Part shown: positions 50,506 to 59,354 of the stretch, piece after piece
Numbering within the stretch: the first letter of the stretch is position 1
Layout: each line of letters opens with the position of its first letter
NCBI RefSeq assembly: GCF_001612685.1
Contig: NZ_BDAY01000005.1
Coordinates: forward strand, 1-64,000
Length of the DNA stretch: 64,000 nt
Direction of reading: 5' to 3'
Origin: Nocardia altamirensis NBRC 108246
Lineage (GTDB): Bacteria > Actinomycetota > Actinomycetes > Mycobacteriales > Mycobacteriaceae
The notes under the pieces: model-generated
The model's input: only the letters and a program-made list of their open reading frames with translations
Told to the model about the DNA's origin: nothing
Databases searched by the model: none
Position numbers and translations under genes: made by a program

Positions 50506-51267
50506 ATGCAGCGTATCCACAATGCGACCCAGCTCACAGACCTGAGCCAGGACGATCTCGCGCAGTTGTACGCCTACCCCACCGACCTCGCGGCGCCGTG
50601 CGTGCGCGCCAATTTCGTATCGAGCATCGACGGCGCCGCCACCAGCGACGGCCAATCCGCAGGCCTCGGCACGCCCGCCGACAAATCGGTGTTCCTGATG
50701 CTGCGCGAACTGGCCGACGTGGTCCTGGTCGGCGCAGGCACCGTGCGCGCCGAGAACTACGGCGGCGCCAGGACCGACCCGCAGCGCCGCCGCGCGCTGC
50801 ACGACGCGGGCTTCGGCGGCCATCCCGACGGTGCCGCGCCGCCGATCGCGGTGGTCACCGCGAGCGCAGCGATCGACCTCGACGCCAGGTTGCTCACCGA
50901 CACGACGGTCCCGCCGTTGATCATCACCACGACCACCGCGCCCGCCGACCGCAAACAGCAACTGACCGACGCGGGGGCCGTGGTGGTCGAGGCGGGCGAC
51001 GCCGCAGTCACCCCGAAGGCACTGCTGCGGGTGCTCGCGGAACGCGGACTGCACCGCGTCTTATGCGAGGGCGGACCACACTTATTCGGCGAACTACTTG
51101 GCGCCGACGCGGTCGACGAGCTGTGCCTGACCACCGCACCGTTGCTGGTCGGCGGCACGGGCCGGCGAATTTCGCTGTCCGCACACGAGTTCCGCCACCG
51201 GATGACCCGCGCCCATATCCTGCTCGACGACGACGGCACGATGCTCATCCGATGGGTGCGCGCATGA
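50506..51267 (+). CDS. Pyrimidine reductase family protein (RibD C-terminal domain)
   Basis: 253 aa; a stand-alone RibD_C/dihydrofolate-reductase-like domain. Features: VRANFVSSIDGAATSDGQSA (about 29-48), MLRELADVVLVGAGTVRAENYGG (about 65-87), LCEGGPHLFGELLGADAVDE (about 187-206), LCLTTAPLLVGG. Members reduce the ribosyl group of a flavin precursor or act as related NADPH reductases; M. tuberculosis Rv2671 is reported to act as a dihydrofolate reductase analogue. Its deaminase partner domain is absent. Position between zapE and the secreted hydrolase matches mycobacteria. Confidence 0.82.
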   Translation: MQRIHNATQLTDLSQDDLAQLYAYPTDLAAPCVRANFVSSIDGAATSDGQSAGLGTPADKSVFLMLRELADVVLVGAGTVRAENYGGARTDPQRRRALHDAGFGGHPDGAAPPIAVVTASAAIDLDARLLTDTTVPPLIITTTTAPADRKQQLTDAGAVVVEAGDAAVTPKALLRVLAERGLHRVLCEGGPHLFGELLGADAVDELCLTTAPLLVGGTGRRISLSAHEFRHRMTRAHILLDDDGTMLIRWVRA

Positions 51268-51322
51268 CGTGCCGGACACCTGCTTTGTGAAACAACCGGC
51301 AGAACCTGGCAGGCTGTAGCGC

Positions 51323-52879
51323 ATGCGCTGGACTCGGGCCGTCGTGCTGGCCACGACACTCTCGATCATGATCGCCGGATGCGGGGCGGGCCCCTCCGAC
51401 CGCCCCGGGGTCGCCGTCGAGCGTGAACACGTGGGCGGCCACCCGACGACCTCGGTCGCACCGGCCCCGCCGCCGAACGCCGAGCTGCCCAAGACCGACC
51501 TGGCCTGGCGCGACTGCACGACGCCGACGCTGGACCTGCTCGGCCTCGGACCTGCCCCGGCCGGGCTCGTCCTCGACTGCGCGGAATTCTCCACCCCGAT
51601 CGATGCGGGTGGCGCCGTGCTCGGCAACTTCCGTGCCGCGGCCGTCCGGGCCAGGCTGACGCAGACCCCAACGGATGTCGCCCCGCTCGTGCTCACCTCC
51701 GGTGCGGATCGCTCCTCGACCGCCACGCTGGCCGGCTTGGCGGCAGGGCCCGCGAGCGCGCTGCTGACGGCCCGGCCGATCGTCGCGGTGGACCGGCGCG
51801 GCATCGGCAGCTCGCAGGCGATCGACTGCCTGCCGCCCGACGTGCGCAAAGGCCTGGCCGAGAACGCCCAATTCGCGCCGGGCGCAACCGATCCCGTCGA
51901 GGCGATGACCCTGCTGAGCCAGAACGGCACCATCGCCTGCCGCGACTTCCTGCAGCCCTACGAGGGCACCTTCGACGCACCGCACGCCGCCGACGACCTC
52001 GAGCAACTGCGCAGGCAGTGGCAGGTCGACCACATTGCGCTGCTCGGCACCGGCAACGGTGCGAAGGTCGCGCTGAGCTACGCCCGCAAATACGGCGATC
52101 ATGTGGCCAGGCTGGTGCTCGACTCCCCCGAGGCGGTCGGCACCGACGCGACCACACGGGCCGAGCAGCAGCTCGAGGGCGCCGAGGCGGCGGTGACCGC
52201 ATTCGCCCAGCGCTGCACCGGAATCCGGTGCTCGCTCGGCCCCGACCCGAGGGCAGCGCTCACCGACCTGGTGAACCGCGCCGGTTCCGGCGGGCTCGGC
52301 GACATCTCGGCGAACGCGCTGCTCACCGCGGTGACCGGGTTCCTCGGCAGCCCGCGCGCCGACCAAGCCACCCGGATCGGCGAACTCGCCGACGCGCTGT
52401 CGGCGGCAGGCCGCGGCGACCGCGGCGCGCTCGGCACGCTGATCCAACGCGAATCATCGGCCATCCGCACCGACGGCCAATTCGTCAACCGCTGCACCGA
52501 CTCTCAGCAGTCCCCGACACCGAGCAAGGTCAAGGAACTGATGGGCACCTGGGGCACGAAATACCCGGTGTTCGGCAAGGCCGCGGCCGTCGCGCTGATG
52601 GACTGCGCGGCATGGCCGGTCGCCACGGCGCCACCGCTGCCGGAGAAGTTCGGCATTCCGGTGCTTGTGCTCGGCGGCATCGCCGATCCGGTGGTCGGCA
52701 ACGCCGGACAGGCAACGGTCACCGGCGCGCTCGGCAAGGCAGGCGCCCGGTATGCCGGACTCAGCTGGCAGGGTTGGGGACATCCGGTGTCCACCCATTC
52801 GAGTTGCGCGCAGCTCAGCATGATCGACTATTTGAAGGACGCGAAGCTGCCCGCGGACGGAACGGTCTGCCCGGCATAG
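51323..52879 (+). CDS. Secreted alpha/beta-hydrolase lipoprotein (TAP-like C-terminus) with substituted nucleophile
   Basis: 518 aa. Lipoprotein signal MRWTRAVVLATTLSIMIAGC, lipid Cys 20. The hydrolase core shows RPIVAVDRRGIGSSQAIDC (about 152-170), the elbow LLGTGNGAKVALSYARKYG (about 239-257), and a TAP-like C-terminal part with GGIADPVV (acid residue, about 452) and QGWGHPVS (His, about 488). The nucleophile position of G-x-S-x-G is Gly (GTGNG), so the usual serine is missing. It corresponds in position to Rv2672, annotated as a secreted protease. Catalysis by a normal triad is unlikely unless another residue serves. Confidence 0.75.
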   Translation: MRWTRAVVLATTLSIMIAGCGAGPSDRPGVAVEREHVGGHPTTSVAPAPPPNAELPKTDLAWRDCTTPTLDLLGLGPAPAGLVLDCAEFSTPIDAGGAVLGNFRAAAVRARLTQTPTDVAPLVLTSGADRSSTATLAGLAAGPASALLTARPIVAVDRRGIGSSQAIDCLPPDVRKGLAENAQFAPGATDPVEAMTLLSQNGTIACRDFLQPYEGTFDAPHAADDLEQLRRQWQVDHIALLGTGNGAKVALSYARKYGDHVARLVLDSPEAVGTDATTRAEQQLEGAEAAVTAFAQRCTGIRCSLGPDPRAALTDLVNRAGSGGLGDISANALLTAVTGFLGSPRADQATRIGELADALSAAGRGDRGALGTLIQRESSAIRTDGQFVNRCTDSQQSPTPSKVKELMGTWGTKYPVFGKAAAVALMDCAAWPVATAPPLPEKFGIPVLVLGGIADPVVGNAGQATVTGALGKAGARYAGLSWQGWGHPVSTHSSCAQLSMIDYLKDAKLPADGTVCPA

Positions 52880-53043
52880 TCCGAACAAGGACCCACCTGC
52901 CGGAACGCCGCACGCCGAGGAATCGGCAACCACCGCAACGGAATAGGATGAACACCGCGACGGCGGGCACATAGCGACCGCCCATCCGGTAAAGCTCCAG
53001 CGGCGCGTCATACCGGTCCGGACAACCGCGCGAACCGGATCCG

Positions 53044-54372
53044 GTGTACCGTGCCCCAGTGTTACTTCGACAGCTCGAGCCCCGTAGTGCTCGCACCACC
53101 GCCGAGGTGATCAAGTTCGCGCTCTGGCCATTCGCGGTCATGACTGTGCTGAACCGGGTGTTCATCAAGGCTGTCAATGGTTTCATCACCGACGACTTCA
53201 AGCCCGTCTACCAGGCAGCTCTGGACTTCGTCAACCGGCGACCGGTGTACACCGCGAACTACGACCTAGTCGATCCGCACTACCTGTACTACCCGAGCGG
53301 CACCTTGCTGATCGCGCCGGTGGCAGCGCTGCACCCGGAGGAGGCGCGCTGGCTGTTCATCCTGGTGAACGCCGCGGCGATCCTCGGCGCCTGGTATCTG
53401 CTGCTGCGGCTGTTCCGGTTCACGCTGAGTTCCGTTGTCGCGCCGGTGCTGCTGTTCGCGATGTTCATGTCGGAGACCGTCACCAACACGTTGGTCTTCA
53501 CCAACATCAACGGGTGCGTGCTGCTCGCCGAGCTGATCTTCATCCACCTGCTGCTCAAACGCCGTGACCTCTGGGCAGGCGCGGCACTCGGCTTGAGTCT
53601 CGCGGTGAAACCGACGCTGGCGCCGCTGCTCCTGATCGCGCTGGCGCGTGGTCAGTGGAAGGTGTTCATCACCGCACTCGGCGTACCGGTCGCGCTGACC
53701 GCGATCGCGTGGCCGCTGTCCAAGGACCCGGAGAAGTTCTTCACCAGAACCGCGAAGTATCTGTTCGAAACGCGCGACTACTTCAACAGCTCGATCCCCG
53801 GCAACGGCGAGTACTACGGGCTGCAGCCGTGGCTGATCTGGACAATACGCGTCGGCATGGGCGTGCTGGTGCTCATCTCGCTGTGGCTGCTGTACCGCTA
53901 CTACCGCCAGGACGAACTGTTCTTCGTGTGCACCGCGTCCGGTGTGCTGCTCACCGCGTCGTTCCTGCTGCTGTCGCTTGGTCAGATGTACTACTCGATG
54001 ATGCTGTTCCCGTTCCTGATGACGGTGGTGCTGCGGAACTCGGTGCTGCGCAACTGGCCTGCCTGGTTGGCCGTGTTCGGGTTCATGAGCTACGACAAGT
54101 GGCTCTCCGATCGCTGGCAGCACATCGGCCGCGATGTCGAATACCTGCGCATCACCTTCGGCTGGGGGCTGCTGCTCATCGTGGTGTTCTGTGTGCTCGG
54201 TGACCGGTATCTGGCGGCGAAGCGCGAAGGCAGGCTCGAGTTCGGCATCGACCCCGTCTGGATCAAGCCGGTGCCGTCCGACGGCAAGACCGCAACCACT
54301 CGCATGGATTCGCCCAGCTCGGCCAACGGCTCCGCGACGGCCACCGCGAAACCTATTAGCGTGGAGGGATGA
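53044..54372 (+). CDS. aftC: Alpha-(1->3)-arabinofuranosyltransferase AftC
   Basis: 442-aa polytopic GT-C/GT87 enzyme with about 10-11 membrane segments that adds branching arabinofuranose to arabinogalactan and lipoarabinomannan, using decaprenyl-phosphoarabinose. It closely resembles what I recall of M. tuberculosis AftC (Rv2673): ITDDFKPVYQAALDF with the conserved DD near 50, YDLVDPHYLYYPSGTLLIAP, ETVTNTLVFTNINGCVLL, FFTRTAKYLFETRDYFNSSI, YYSMMLFPFLMTVVL. Start GTG 53044. The stop overlaps msrB (ATGA), as in the conserved Rv2673-Rv2674 order. Diagnostic of an arabinogalactan-containing wall. Confidence 0.92.
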   Translation: MYRAPVLLRQLEPRSARTTAEVIKFALWPFAVMTVLNRVFIKAVNGFITDDFKPVYQAALDFVNRRPVYTANYDLVDPHYLYYPSGTLLIAPVAALHPEEARWLFILVNAAAILGAWYLLLRLFRFTLSSVVAPVLLFAMFMSETVTNTLVFTNINGCVLLAELIFIHLLLKRRDLWAGAALGLSLAVKPTLAPLLLIALARGQWKVFITALGVPVALTAIAWPLSKDPEKFFTRTAKYLFETRDYFNSSIPGNGEYYGLQPWLIWTIRVGMGVLVLISLWLLYRYYRQDELFFVCTASGVLLTASFLLLSLGQMYYSMMLFPFLMTVVLRNSVLRNWPAWLAVFGFMSYDKWLSDRWQHIGRDVEYLRITFGWGLLLIVVFCVLGDRYLAAKREGRLEFGIDPVWIKPVPSDGKTATTRMDSPSSANGSATATAKPISVEG

Positions 54373-54812
54373 GCTCCGAAGCCGACACGTCCCTGCCCGC
54401 GCCGCGGATCCAGCTGACGCCCCAGGAATGGCGGTTGAAGCTGAACCCCGAGGAGTACGCGGTGCTGCGCGAGGCCGCGACCGAACGCCCCTTCGTCGGC
54501 GAATACACCGACACCAAGACCGAGGGCGTGTACACCTGCCGGGCCTGCGGGACCGAATTGTTCCGCAGCACCGAGAAATTCGACTCGCACTGCGGGTGGC
54601 CGTCGTTCTTCGACCCCGCCCAGTCCGACGCGGTGATCCTGAAATCGGACGACACCCTCGGCATGCACCGCGTCGAAGTGCTGTGCGCCAACTGCCACAG
54701 CCACCTCGGCCACGTCTTCGAGGGCGAGGGATACAACACGCCCACCGACAAGCGCTACTGCATCAACTCGATCTCGCTGCGTCTGCAGCCCGCGAAGGGT
54801 TCTACCAGCTGA
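54369..54812 (+). CDS. msrB: Peptide-methionine (R)-S-oxide reductase
   Basis: 147 aa. Reduces methionine-R-sulfoxide in proteins, using thioredoxin. Zinc ligands are in CRAC (Cys 57, 60) and CANC (Cys 106, 109). Substrate-site residues lie in HCGWPSFFDP (74-83). The catalytic Cys 131 is in RYCINSISL. The start overlaps the aftC stop (ATGA). Full family length. The next conserved neighbour in mycobacteria would be hemQ on the other strand; here a 7-kb transporter operon intervenes. Confidence 0.95.
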   Translation: MSSEADTSLPAPRIQLTPQEWRLKLNPEEYAVLREAATERPFVGEYTDTKTEGVYTCRACGTELFRSTEKFDSHCGWPSFFDPAQSDAVILKSDDTLGMHRVEVLCANCHSHLGHVFEGEGYNTPTDKRYCINSISLRLQPAKGSTS

Positions 54813-54827
54813 TCTGACCGGTCATAT

Positions 54828-54848
54828 TTTCGGAAAACGCTTCCAAAA
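54828..54848 (+). promoter_or_regulatory. Imperfect palindrome before the LIV-type operon
   Basis: TTTCGGAA (54828-54835) and TTCCAAAA (54841-54848) pair at seven of eight positions around AAACGC-type spacing, in the AT-richer 80-bp gap before the operon. A possible operator; no regulator gene is next to it. Confidence 0.35.
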
Positions 54849-54893
54849 GCAGCGGCACCCCACAAGATAACCGAGACCGCCACATTTTCATCC

Positions 54894-55709
54894 ATGGCGT
54901 TCGTCTTGCCAGTGGAGTCCGCATTGCTCGAAGTCCGCAACCTCGAGGTCGTCTACGAAGACGTTGTGCTCGTCTGCCGAGGCGTGAGCCTGCGAATTCC
55001 GCGGGACGGGATCGTCGCGCTGCTCGGCGCGAACGGTGCCGGGAAGACGTCGACGCTTCGCGCGATCACCGGCCTGCTCGACGTCCATCGCGGCAAGATC
55101 ACCGCGGGGTCGGTGTCGGTTGACGGTAAAGACCTCACGCACGCCGATCCTGCGGCGGTGGTGACGGCCGGGATCAGCCAGGTCATGGAGGGGCGGCGGG
55201 TTTTCGTCGAGTTCTCCGTCGAGGAGAACCTTCGCGTCGGCGCGCACACGGCCCGCCGTTCCGGCGTCCAGGCGAACCTCGATCGCATCTACGGCATGTT
55301 CCCGATTCTCGCCGACCGGCGAAACCAGAAGGCCGGATATCTGTCTGGCGGCGAGCAACAGATGCTTGCCATCGGACGGGCGCTGATGGCGGAGCCGAAG
55401 TATCTGCTGCTCGATGAGCCGAGCCTCGGTCTGGCGCCGCTGGTCGTCGCAAGCATTCGCGATCTGATCGCCGACATCAACGCCGCGGGCACCGGGGTGC
55501 TGCTCGTGGAACAGAACGCCGCGATGGCGCTGTCGGTCGCCACGCACGGGTACGTGCTGGAGAACGGAAAAGTGGTATTGGACGGGCCTGCCGACGAATT
55601 GCGCAACAACGCCGATATCCAGGAGTTCTACCTCGGTCTCGGTACGGAGGGCAGCGCGTCGTATCGCGATCTCAAGCACTACAAGCGACGTAAGCGGTGG
55701 TCGGCATGA
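54894..55709 (+). CDS. livF: LIV-type ABC transporter ATP-binding protein (LivF)
   Basis: 271 aa. Walker A GANGAGKTS (about 45-53), signature LSGGEQQMLAIG (about 149-160), Walker B YLLLDEPSLGLAP (about 170-182), and LLVEQNAAMALS, the typical LivF stretch. A basic tail (HYKRRKRW) follows. ATG 54894 lacks a clear ribosome binding site; GTG 54915 is an alternative. First gene of a six-gene operon in which all junctions but the last overlap. Branched-chain amino acids or other small carboxylates are the usual cargo; the CoA ligase in the operon favours an organic acid. Confidence 0.9.
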   Translation: MAFVLPVESALLEVRNLEVVYEDVVLVCRGVSLRIPRDGIVALLGANGAGKTSTLRAITGLLDVHRGKITAGSVSVDGKDLTHADPAAVVTAGISQVMEGRRVFVEFSVEENLRVGAHTARRSGVQANLDRIYGMFPILADRRNQKAGYLSGGEQQMLAIGRALMAEPKYLLLDEPSLGLAPLVVASIRDLIADINAAGTGVLLVEQNAAMALSVATHGYVLENGKVVLDGPADELRNNADIQEFYLGLGTEGSASYRDLKHYKRRKRWSA

Positions 55710-56512
55710 CCCTTGCGGCAGCAGGGATTTCGTTGTCGTTCGGCGGCACCAAGGCGTTGTCGGACGTGTCGTTCGACGTGGGTTCGGGAGAACTGTTCGC
55801 GATCATCGGACCGAACGGAGCGGGCAAAACCTCTCTGTTCAACTGTCTTTCCGGCGTGTACCGCCCGCAGCAGGGATCGATCGTCCTCGACGAGGAGTCG
55901 CTGCTCGGCCGCCGCCCCGACGCGATCGCACGAATGGGCGTCGCGCGGATGTTCCAGAACATCGAGCTGTTCGAAAACCTCACGGTGCTGGACAATCTCA
56001 AGCTCGGCAGGCACCTGCATCTGAATTACAGCGCCTTCGCGGCAGCCCTGTATCTGGGGAAAGCGCGCAAGGCCGAGCGGCTCGCGCGCGAGTTCGTCGA
56101 GGATCTCGTGCATTTCCTCGGACTCGAATCGGTGCGCCATCAGCCGGTCGGGATGCTGCCCTTCGGCATCAAGAAGCGGGTCGAACTCGGACGCGCGCTG
56201 GCGATGGAACCGAAACTGTTGCTGCTCGACGAGCCCGTCGCCGGAATGAATGCGGAGGAGACCGAGGACATGGCGCGGTTCATCCTCGATGTCCGCGGCG
56301 AGATGGGGATATCCATGATCATGGTCGAGCACGACATGCGCCTCGTGATGGATCTCGCCGACCGAATCATGGTGCTGGACTTCGGCAAACGCATCTCACT
56401 CGGCACGCCCGCCGAGGTGCGGGTCGATCCCGCGGTGATCGCCGCCTACCTCGGTGGCGCGGACTCCGAGACCGCGGCGGCCGATCAGGCGACGTTGGAG
56501 GCGGCGACATGA
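55706..56512 (+). CDS. livG: LIV-type ABC transporter ATP-binding protein (LivG)
   Basis: 268 aa from ATG 55706 (ATGA overlap with livF; GTG 55697 is possible). Walker A GPNGAGKTS (about 35-43), family segment VARMFQNIELFENLTVLDNL (about 78-97), and Walker B LLLLDEPVAGMN (about 171-182), followed by MIMVEHDMRLVMDLADRI. The signature is degenerate: MLPFGIKKRVELGRAL instead of LSGGQ, which is usual for LivG. Pairs with LivF as the ATPase heterodimer. The end overlaps the CoA ligase gene (ATGA). Confidence 0.9.
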   Translation: MTLAAAGISLSFGGTKALSDVSFDVGSGELFAIIGPNGAGKTSLFNCLSGVYRPQQGSIVLDEESLLGRRPDAIARMGVARMFQNIELFENLTVLDNLKLGRHLHLNYSAFAAALYLGKARKAERLAREFVEDLVHFLGLESVRHQPVGMLPFGIKKRVELGRALAMEPKLLLLDEPVAGMNAEETEDMARFILDVRGEMGISMIMVEHDMRLVMDLADRIMVLDFGKRISLGTPAEVRVDPAVIAAYLGGADSETAAADQATLEAAT

Positions 56513-58410
56513 CCATCCAGCAGGCGGTCGAGACGACGACCGAGCCCGTCACACGTCCGGTCGATCTCGTGCGTCGTCGGGCCGAGCAGACTCCCGACCT
56601 GGTCGCCATGCGGTCCAAGAAGCTCGGCGTCTGGCGCAACATCACCTGGTCCGACTACGACGACGAAGCGCAGCTCGCGGCGCATGCCTTTGCTGCACTT
56701 GGCATCTCGGCCCACGACCGGGTCGGCGTACTATCGGAGAACCGACCCGAATGGCTGTATGCCGACATGGGCGCGACGGCGCTGCGCGCAATCACCGTCG
56801 GCTTCTACCCGACCAGCCCGGCGGCCGAAATCGAGTACCTGATCACCGATTCCGGCGTTCAGGTGATCGTCGCCGAGGATCAGGAACAGGTCGACAAGAT
56901 CCTCGCCGTGCTCGACAAGTGCCCCTCCGTCGAGCGCATCGTCTACCTCGAACGCCGCGGCGTCGCGGCCTACGCGCATCCGACCTTGCTGTCGTACAAC
57001 GAGTTCCGTGAGCTGGGCAGGCAGCACCGCACCGAGCATCCAGGCCTGCTGGCACAGGTCCATGCCGACGCGGCAGCGAGTGACGTTGCGACGCTGGTGT
57101 ATACGTCGGGCACGACCGGTCCGCCGAAGGGTGCGATGCTCACCTGCGGCAACATCGCCTACGCGCTCGACGCGCTGCTCGCCGGTCGCACCTTGTTCTC
57201 ACCGCCCCCGACGGCCGCCGACGTGTCGGTGTCGTTCCTGCCGCTCTGCCACGTTGCCGAACGCATGTTCACGGTGTGGAACAACGCGGGATCGGGCATT
57301 GTCGTCCATTTCGCGGAGTCGATCGAGACGATCGCCGCCGACCTTGCCGAGATTCAGCCGACGCTGCTGTTCGCCGTCCCGCGGATCTGGGAGAAGCTCC
57401 AGTCGACGGTCATGATCAAGTCCGCGTCGGCGTCACCGGCCAAGCGGCTGGCGTTCCGCATCGGCATGAAGCTGTCGGAATCCATTGCGGCCGCACGCAT
57501 TGCCAACGGCGGCGATCACACCACGGCGTCGCGGCTGACCTACGCGGTCGGCTACCCACTGCTCTTCCGGCCGCTGCGGGACAAGCTGGGGCTGCGTAAA
57601 ACGCGGGCCGCATTGTCCGGTGCCGCACCGATCTCCCCCGACGTGCTGCGCTTCTTCCTCGGCCTCGGCGTTCCCATCTCGGAGGCCTACGGGATGACGG
57701 AGAACACGGCGATCGCGACCTGCACCCGCGCACACCGCCTGAAGCTCGGCACCGTCGGCGAGGTCATCGACGGGATCGAACTGCGACTCGACCCGGAGAC
57801 CGGCGAAGTGCAGACCAGGCATCCCGGAAACTTCGCGGGCTACTGGAATCGGCCGGAGGCAACAGCATCGACGTTCACCGAGGACGGCTGGCTGCGCACC
57901 GGCGACGTCGGCGCCTGGGTCGACGGGACGTATCTCGCGATCGTCGACCGCATGAAGGACATCATCATCACTGCGGGCGGCAAGAACATCTCCCCCTCGG
58001 AGATCGAGAACCAGCTGAAGGTCTCGCCGTTCGTCAAGGAAGCCGTCGTCATCGGGGATCGTCGGCCGTACCTCACCGCGCTGATCGGCATCGAGTTCGA
58101 CGCCGTCGCAGACTGGGCCTCGCGCAAAGGGATTCAGTACACGACCTACCGCGATCTGTCGCGCAGGCAGGAAGTGCTCGAGCTGATTCGCGGCGTGATC
58201 GTCGCGACGAACGACAAGTTCGCCCGAGTCGAAAACGTCCGCAAGTTCCGCATGTTCGGCAAAGAGCTCGACCATGACGACGGCGAGCTGACCGCAACGC
58301 AGAAGGTGAAGCGAGCAGCCCTGACGCAGGGATACCGCGAGTTGATCGAGGACATGTATTCGAACTCGACGACGCATCCCGGCGGCGACCTCCAGGGGGT
58401 GCACACGTGA
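56509..58410 (+). CDS. AMP-dependent acyl-CoA synthetase (long-chain type)
   Basis: 633-aa adenylate-forming ligase that activates a carboxylic acid to its CoA thioester. P-loop YTSGTTGPPKG (198-208), EAYGMTENTAIAT (about 393-405), TGDVGAWVDGTYLAIVDRMK (about 464-483), catalytic Lys region GGKNISPSEIEN (about 490-501). It resembles FadD15/long-chain synthetases. It sits inside the LIV-type transporter operon, overlapping livG (ATGA) and livH (GTGA). The likely role is to trap an imported acid as CoA ester; whether this is a fatty, aromatic or branched acid is unknown. Confidence 0.87.
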   Translation: MTIQQAVETTTEPVTRPVDLVRRRAEQTPDLVAMRSKKLGVWRNITWSDYDDEAQLAAHAFAALGISAHDRVGVLSENRPEWLYADMGATALRAITVGFYPTSPAAEIEYLITDSGVQVIVAEDQEQVDKILAVLDKCPSVERIVYLERRGVAAYAHPTLLSYNEFRELGRQHRTEHPGLLAQVHADAAASDVATLVYTSGTTGPPKGAMLTCGNIAYALDALLAGRTLFSPPPTAADVSVSFLPLCHVAERMFTVWNNAGSGIVVHFAESIETIAADLAEIQPTLLFAVPRIWEKLQSTVMIKSASASPAKRLAFRIGMKLSESIAAARIANGGDHTTASRLTYAVGYPLLFRPLRDKLGLRKTRAALSGAAPISPDVLRFFLGLGVPISEAYGMTENTAIATCTRAHRLKLGTVGEVIDGIELRLDPETGEVQTRHPGNFAGYWNRPEATASTFTEDGWLRTGDVGAWVDGTYLAIVDRMKDIIITAGGKNISPSEIENQLKVSPFVKEAVVIGDRRPYLTALIGIEFDAVADWASRKGIQYTTYRDLSRRQEVLELIRGVIVATNDKFARVENVRKFRMFGKELDHDDGELTATQKVKRAALTQGYRELIEDMYSNSTTHPGGDLQGVHT

Positions 58411-59354
58411 TCGAACTGATCGAAACGCTCATCCGCGGAATCGGATTGGCGGGCATGTACGCGCTGATCGCGGTCGGATTCGTGATCATCTACCGGGCCA
58501 CCGGCGTCTTGAACTTCGCCCAACCGGTGTTCATGATCTTCGGCACCTGGGTCAGCTTCACCCTCGTCGACAGCGCCGGACTGCCGTTCGCGCCCGCGGC
58601 CGCCGGAGCCGTGGTCACAGTCGCCGCGCTGGCGATGACCTGTGAGCGAGTGGCGATGCGCCCCATGGTCGGACGCCCACCGTTCTCGGCGGCGCTCGTC
58701 ACCATCGGACTCTTCGCCGCAGGGCTCGTTGTCACCAACAAGCTGTTCGGACCCGACGTCATCACCTCCGGCGATCCGTGGGGGCTGAAGAACTTCTGTC
58801 TCGGCGGCGTGCGGGAACACGGCAGCGGCGTCGAGGGTGTCGCGCCGTGCGTCGGCGGCGTCACGGTCGGCTACACCGACATCTTCAAGGTCGCCGCCGC
58901 CGTGGTCGTGATCGCACTGCTCGGGTGGTGGCTGGAGCGATCCCGCTACGGCCTCGCGATGCGTGCCACCGCGATGGACCAGGAAGCCGCGATGGCGCAG
59001 GGCATCAAGGCAGGCACGGTGTTCTCGCTCTCCTGGGCGATCGCGGGCGCGCTCGCGGCGATCGGCGGCATCCTGCTCGGCACGGCCGCGGGCGGCGTCG
59101 CGTCGGCCGCGGCGCTCGTCGCGCTGAAAGCGCTGCCCGCCATCATCATCGGCGGCTTGGACTCCATCAAGGGCGCGGTGGTCGGCGGGCTCGTGGTCGG
59201 CATCGCCGAGGCGCTGACAAAGACCTACCAACCCGACTTCGCACCGTGGCTCGGCGCCAACTTCGACATCGTCGTGCCCTACGTGCTCATGTTCGTGGTC
59301 CTGCTGATTCAGCCCTACGGGCTGTACGGCAGCAAGGAGGTACGGCGGGTATGA
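58407..59354 (+). CDS. livH: LIV-type ABC transporter permease (LivH)
   Basis: 315 aa, about eight membrane segments. LivH features: GLAGMYALIAVGFVIIYRAT (about 13-32), RATGVLNFAQPVFMIFGTW (about 30-48), and the ATPase-docking loop YGLAMRATAMDQEAAMAQGI (about 182-201). It has an unusual soluble insert near 120-150 with two Cys (NFCLGGV, APCVGGV) that could form a disulfide. GTG start overlaps the ligase stop; its own stop overlaps livM. Confidence 0.88.
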   Translation: MIELIETLIRGIGLAGMYALIAVGFVIIYRATGVLNFAQPVFMIFGTWVSFTLVDSAGLPFAPAAAGAVVTVAALAMTCERVAMRPMVGRPPFSAALVTIGLFAAGLVVTNKLFGPDVITSGDPWGLKNFCLGGVREHGSGVEGVAPCVGGVTVGYTDIFKVAAAVVVIALLGWWLERSRYGLAMRATAMDQEAAMAQGIKAGTVFSLSWAIAGALAAIGGILLGTAAGGVASAAALVALKALPAIIIGGLDSIKGAVVGGLVVGIAEALTKTYQPDFAPWLGANFDIVVPYVLMFVVLLIQPYGLYGSKEVRRV

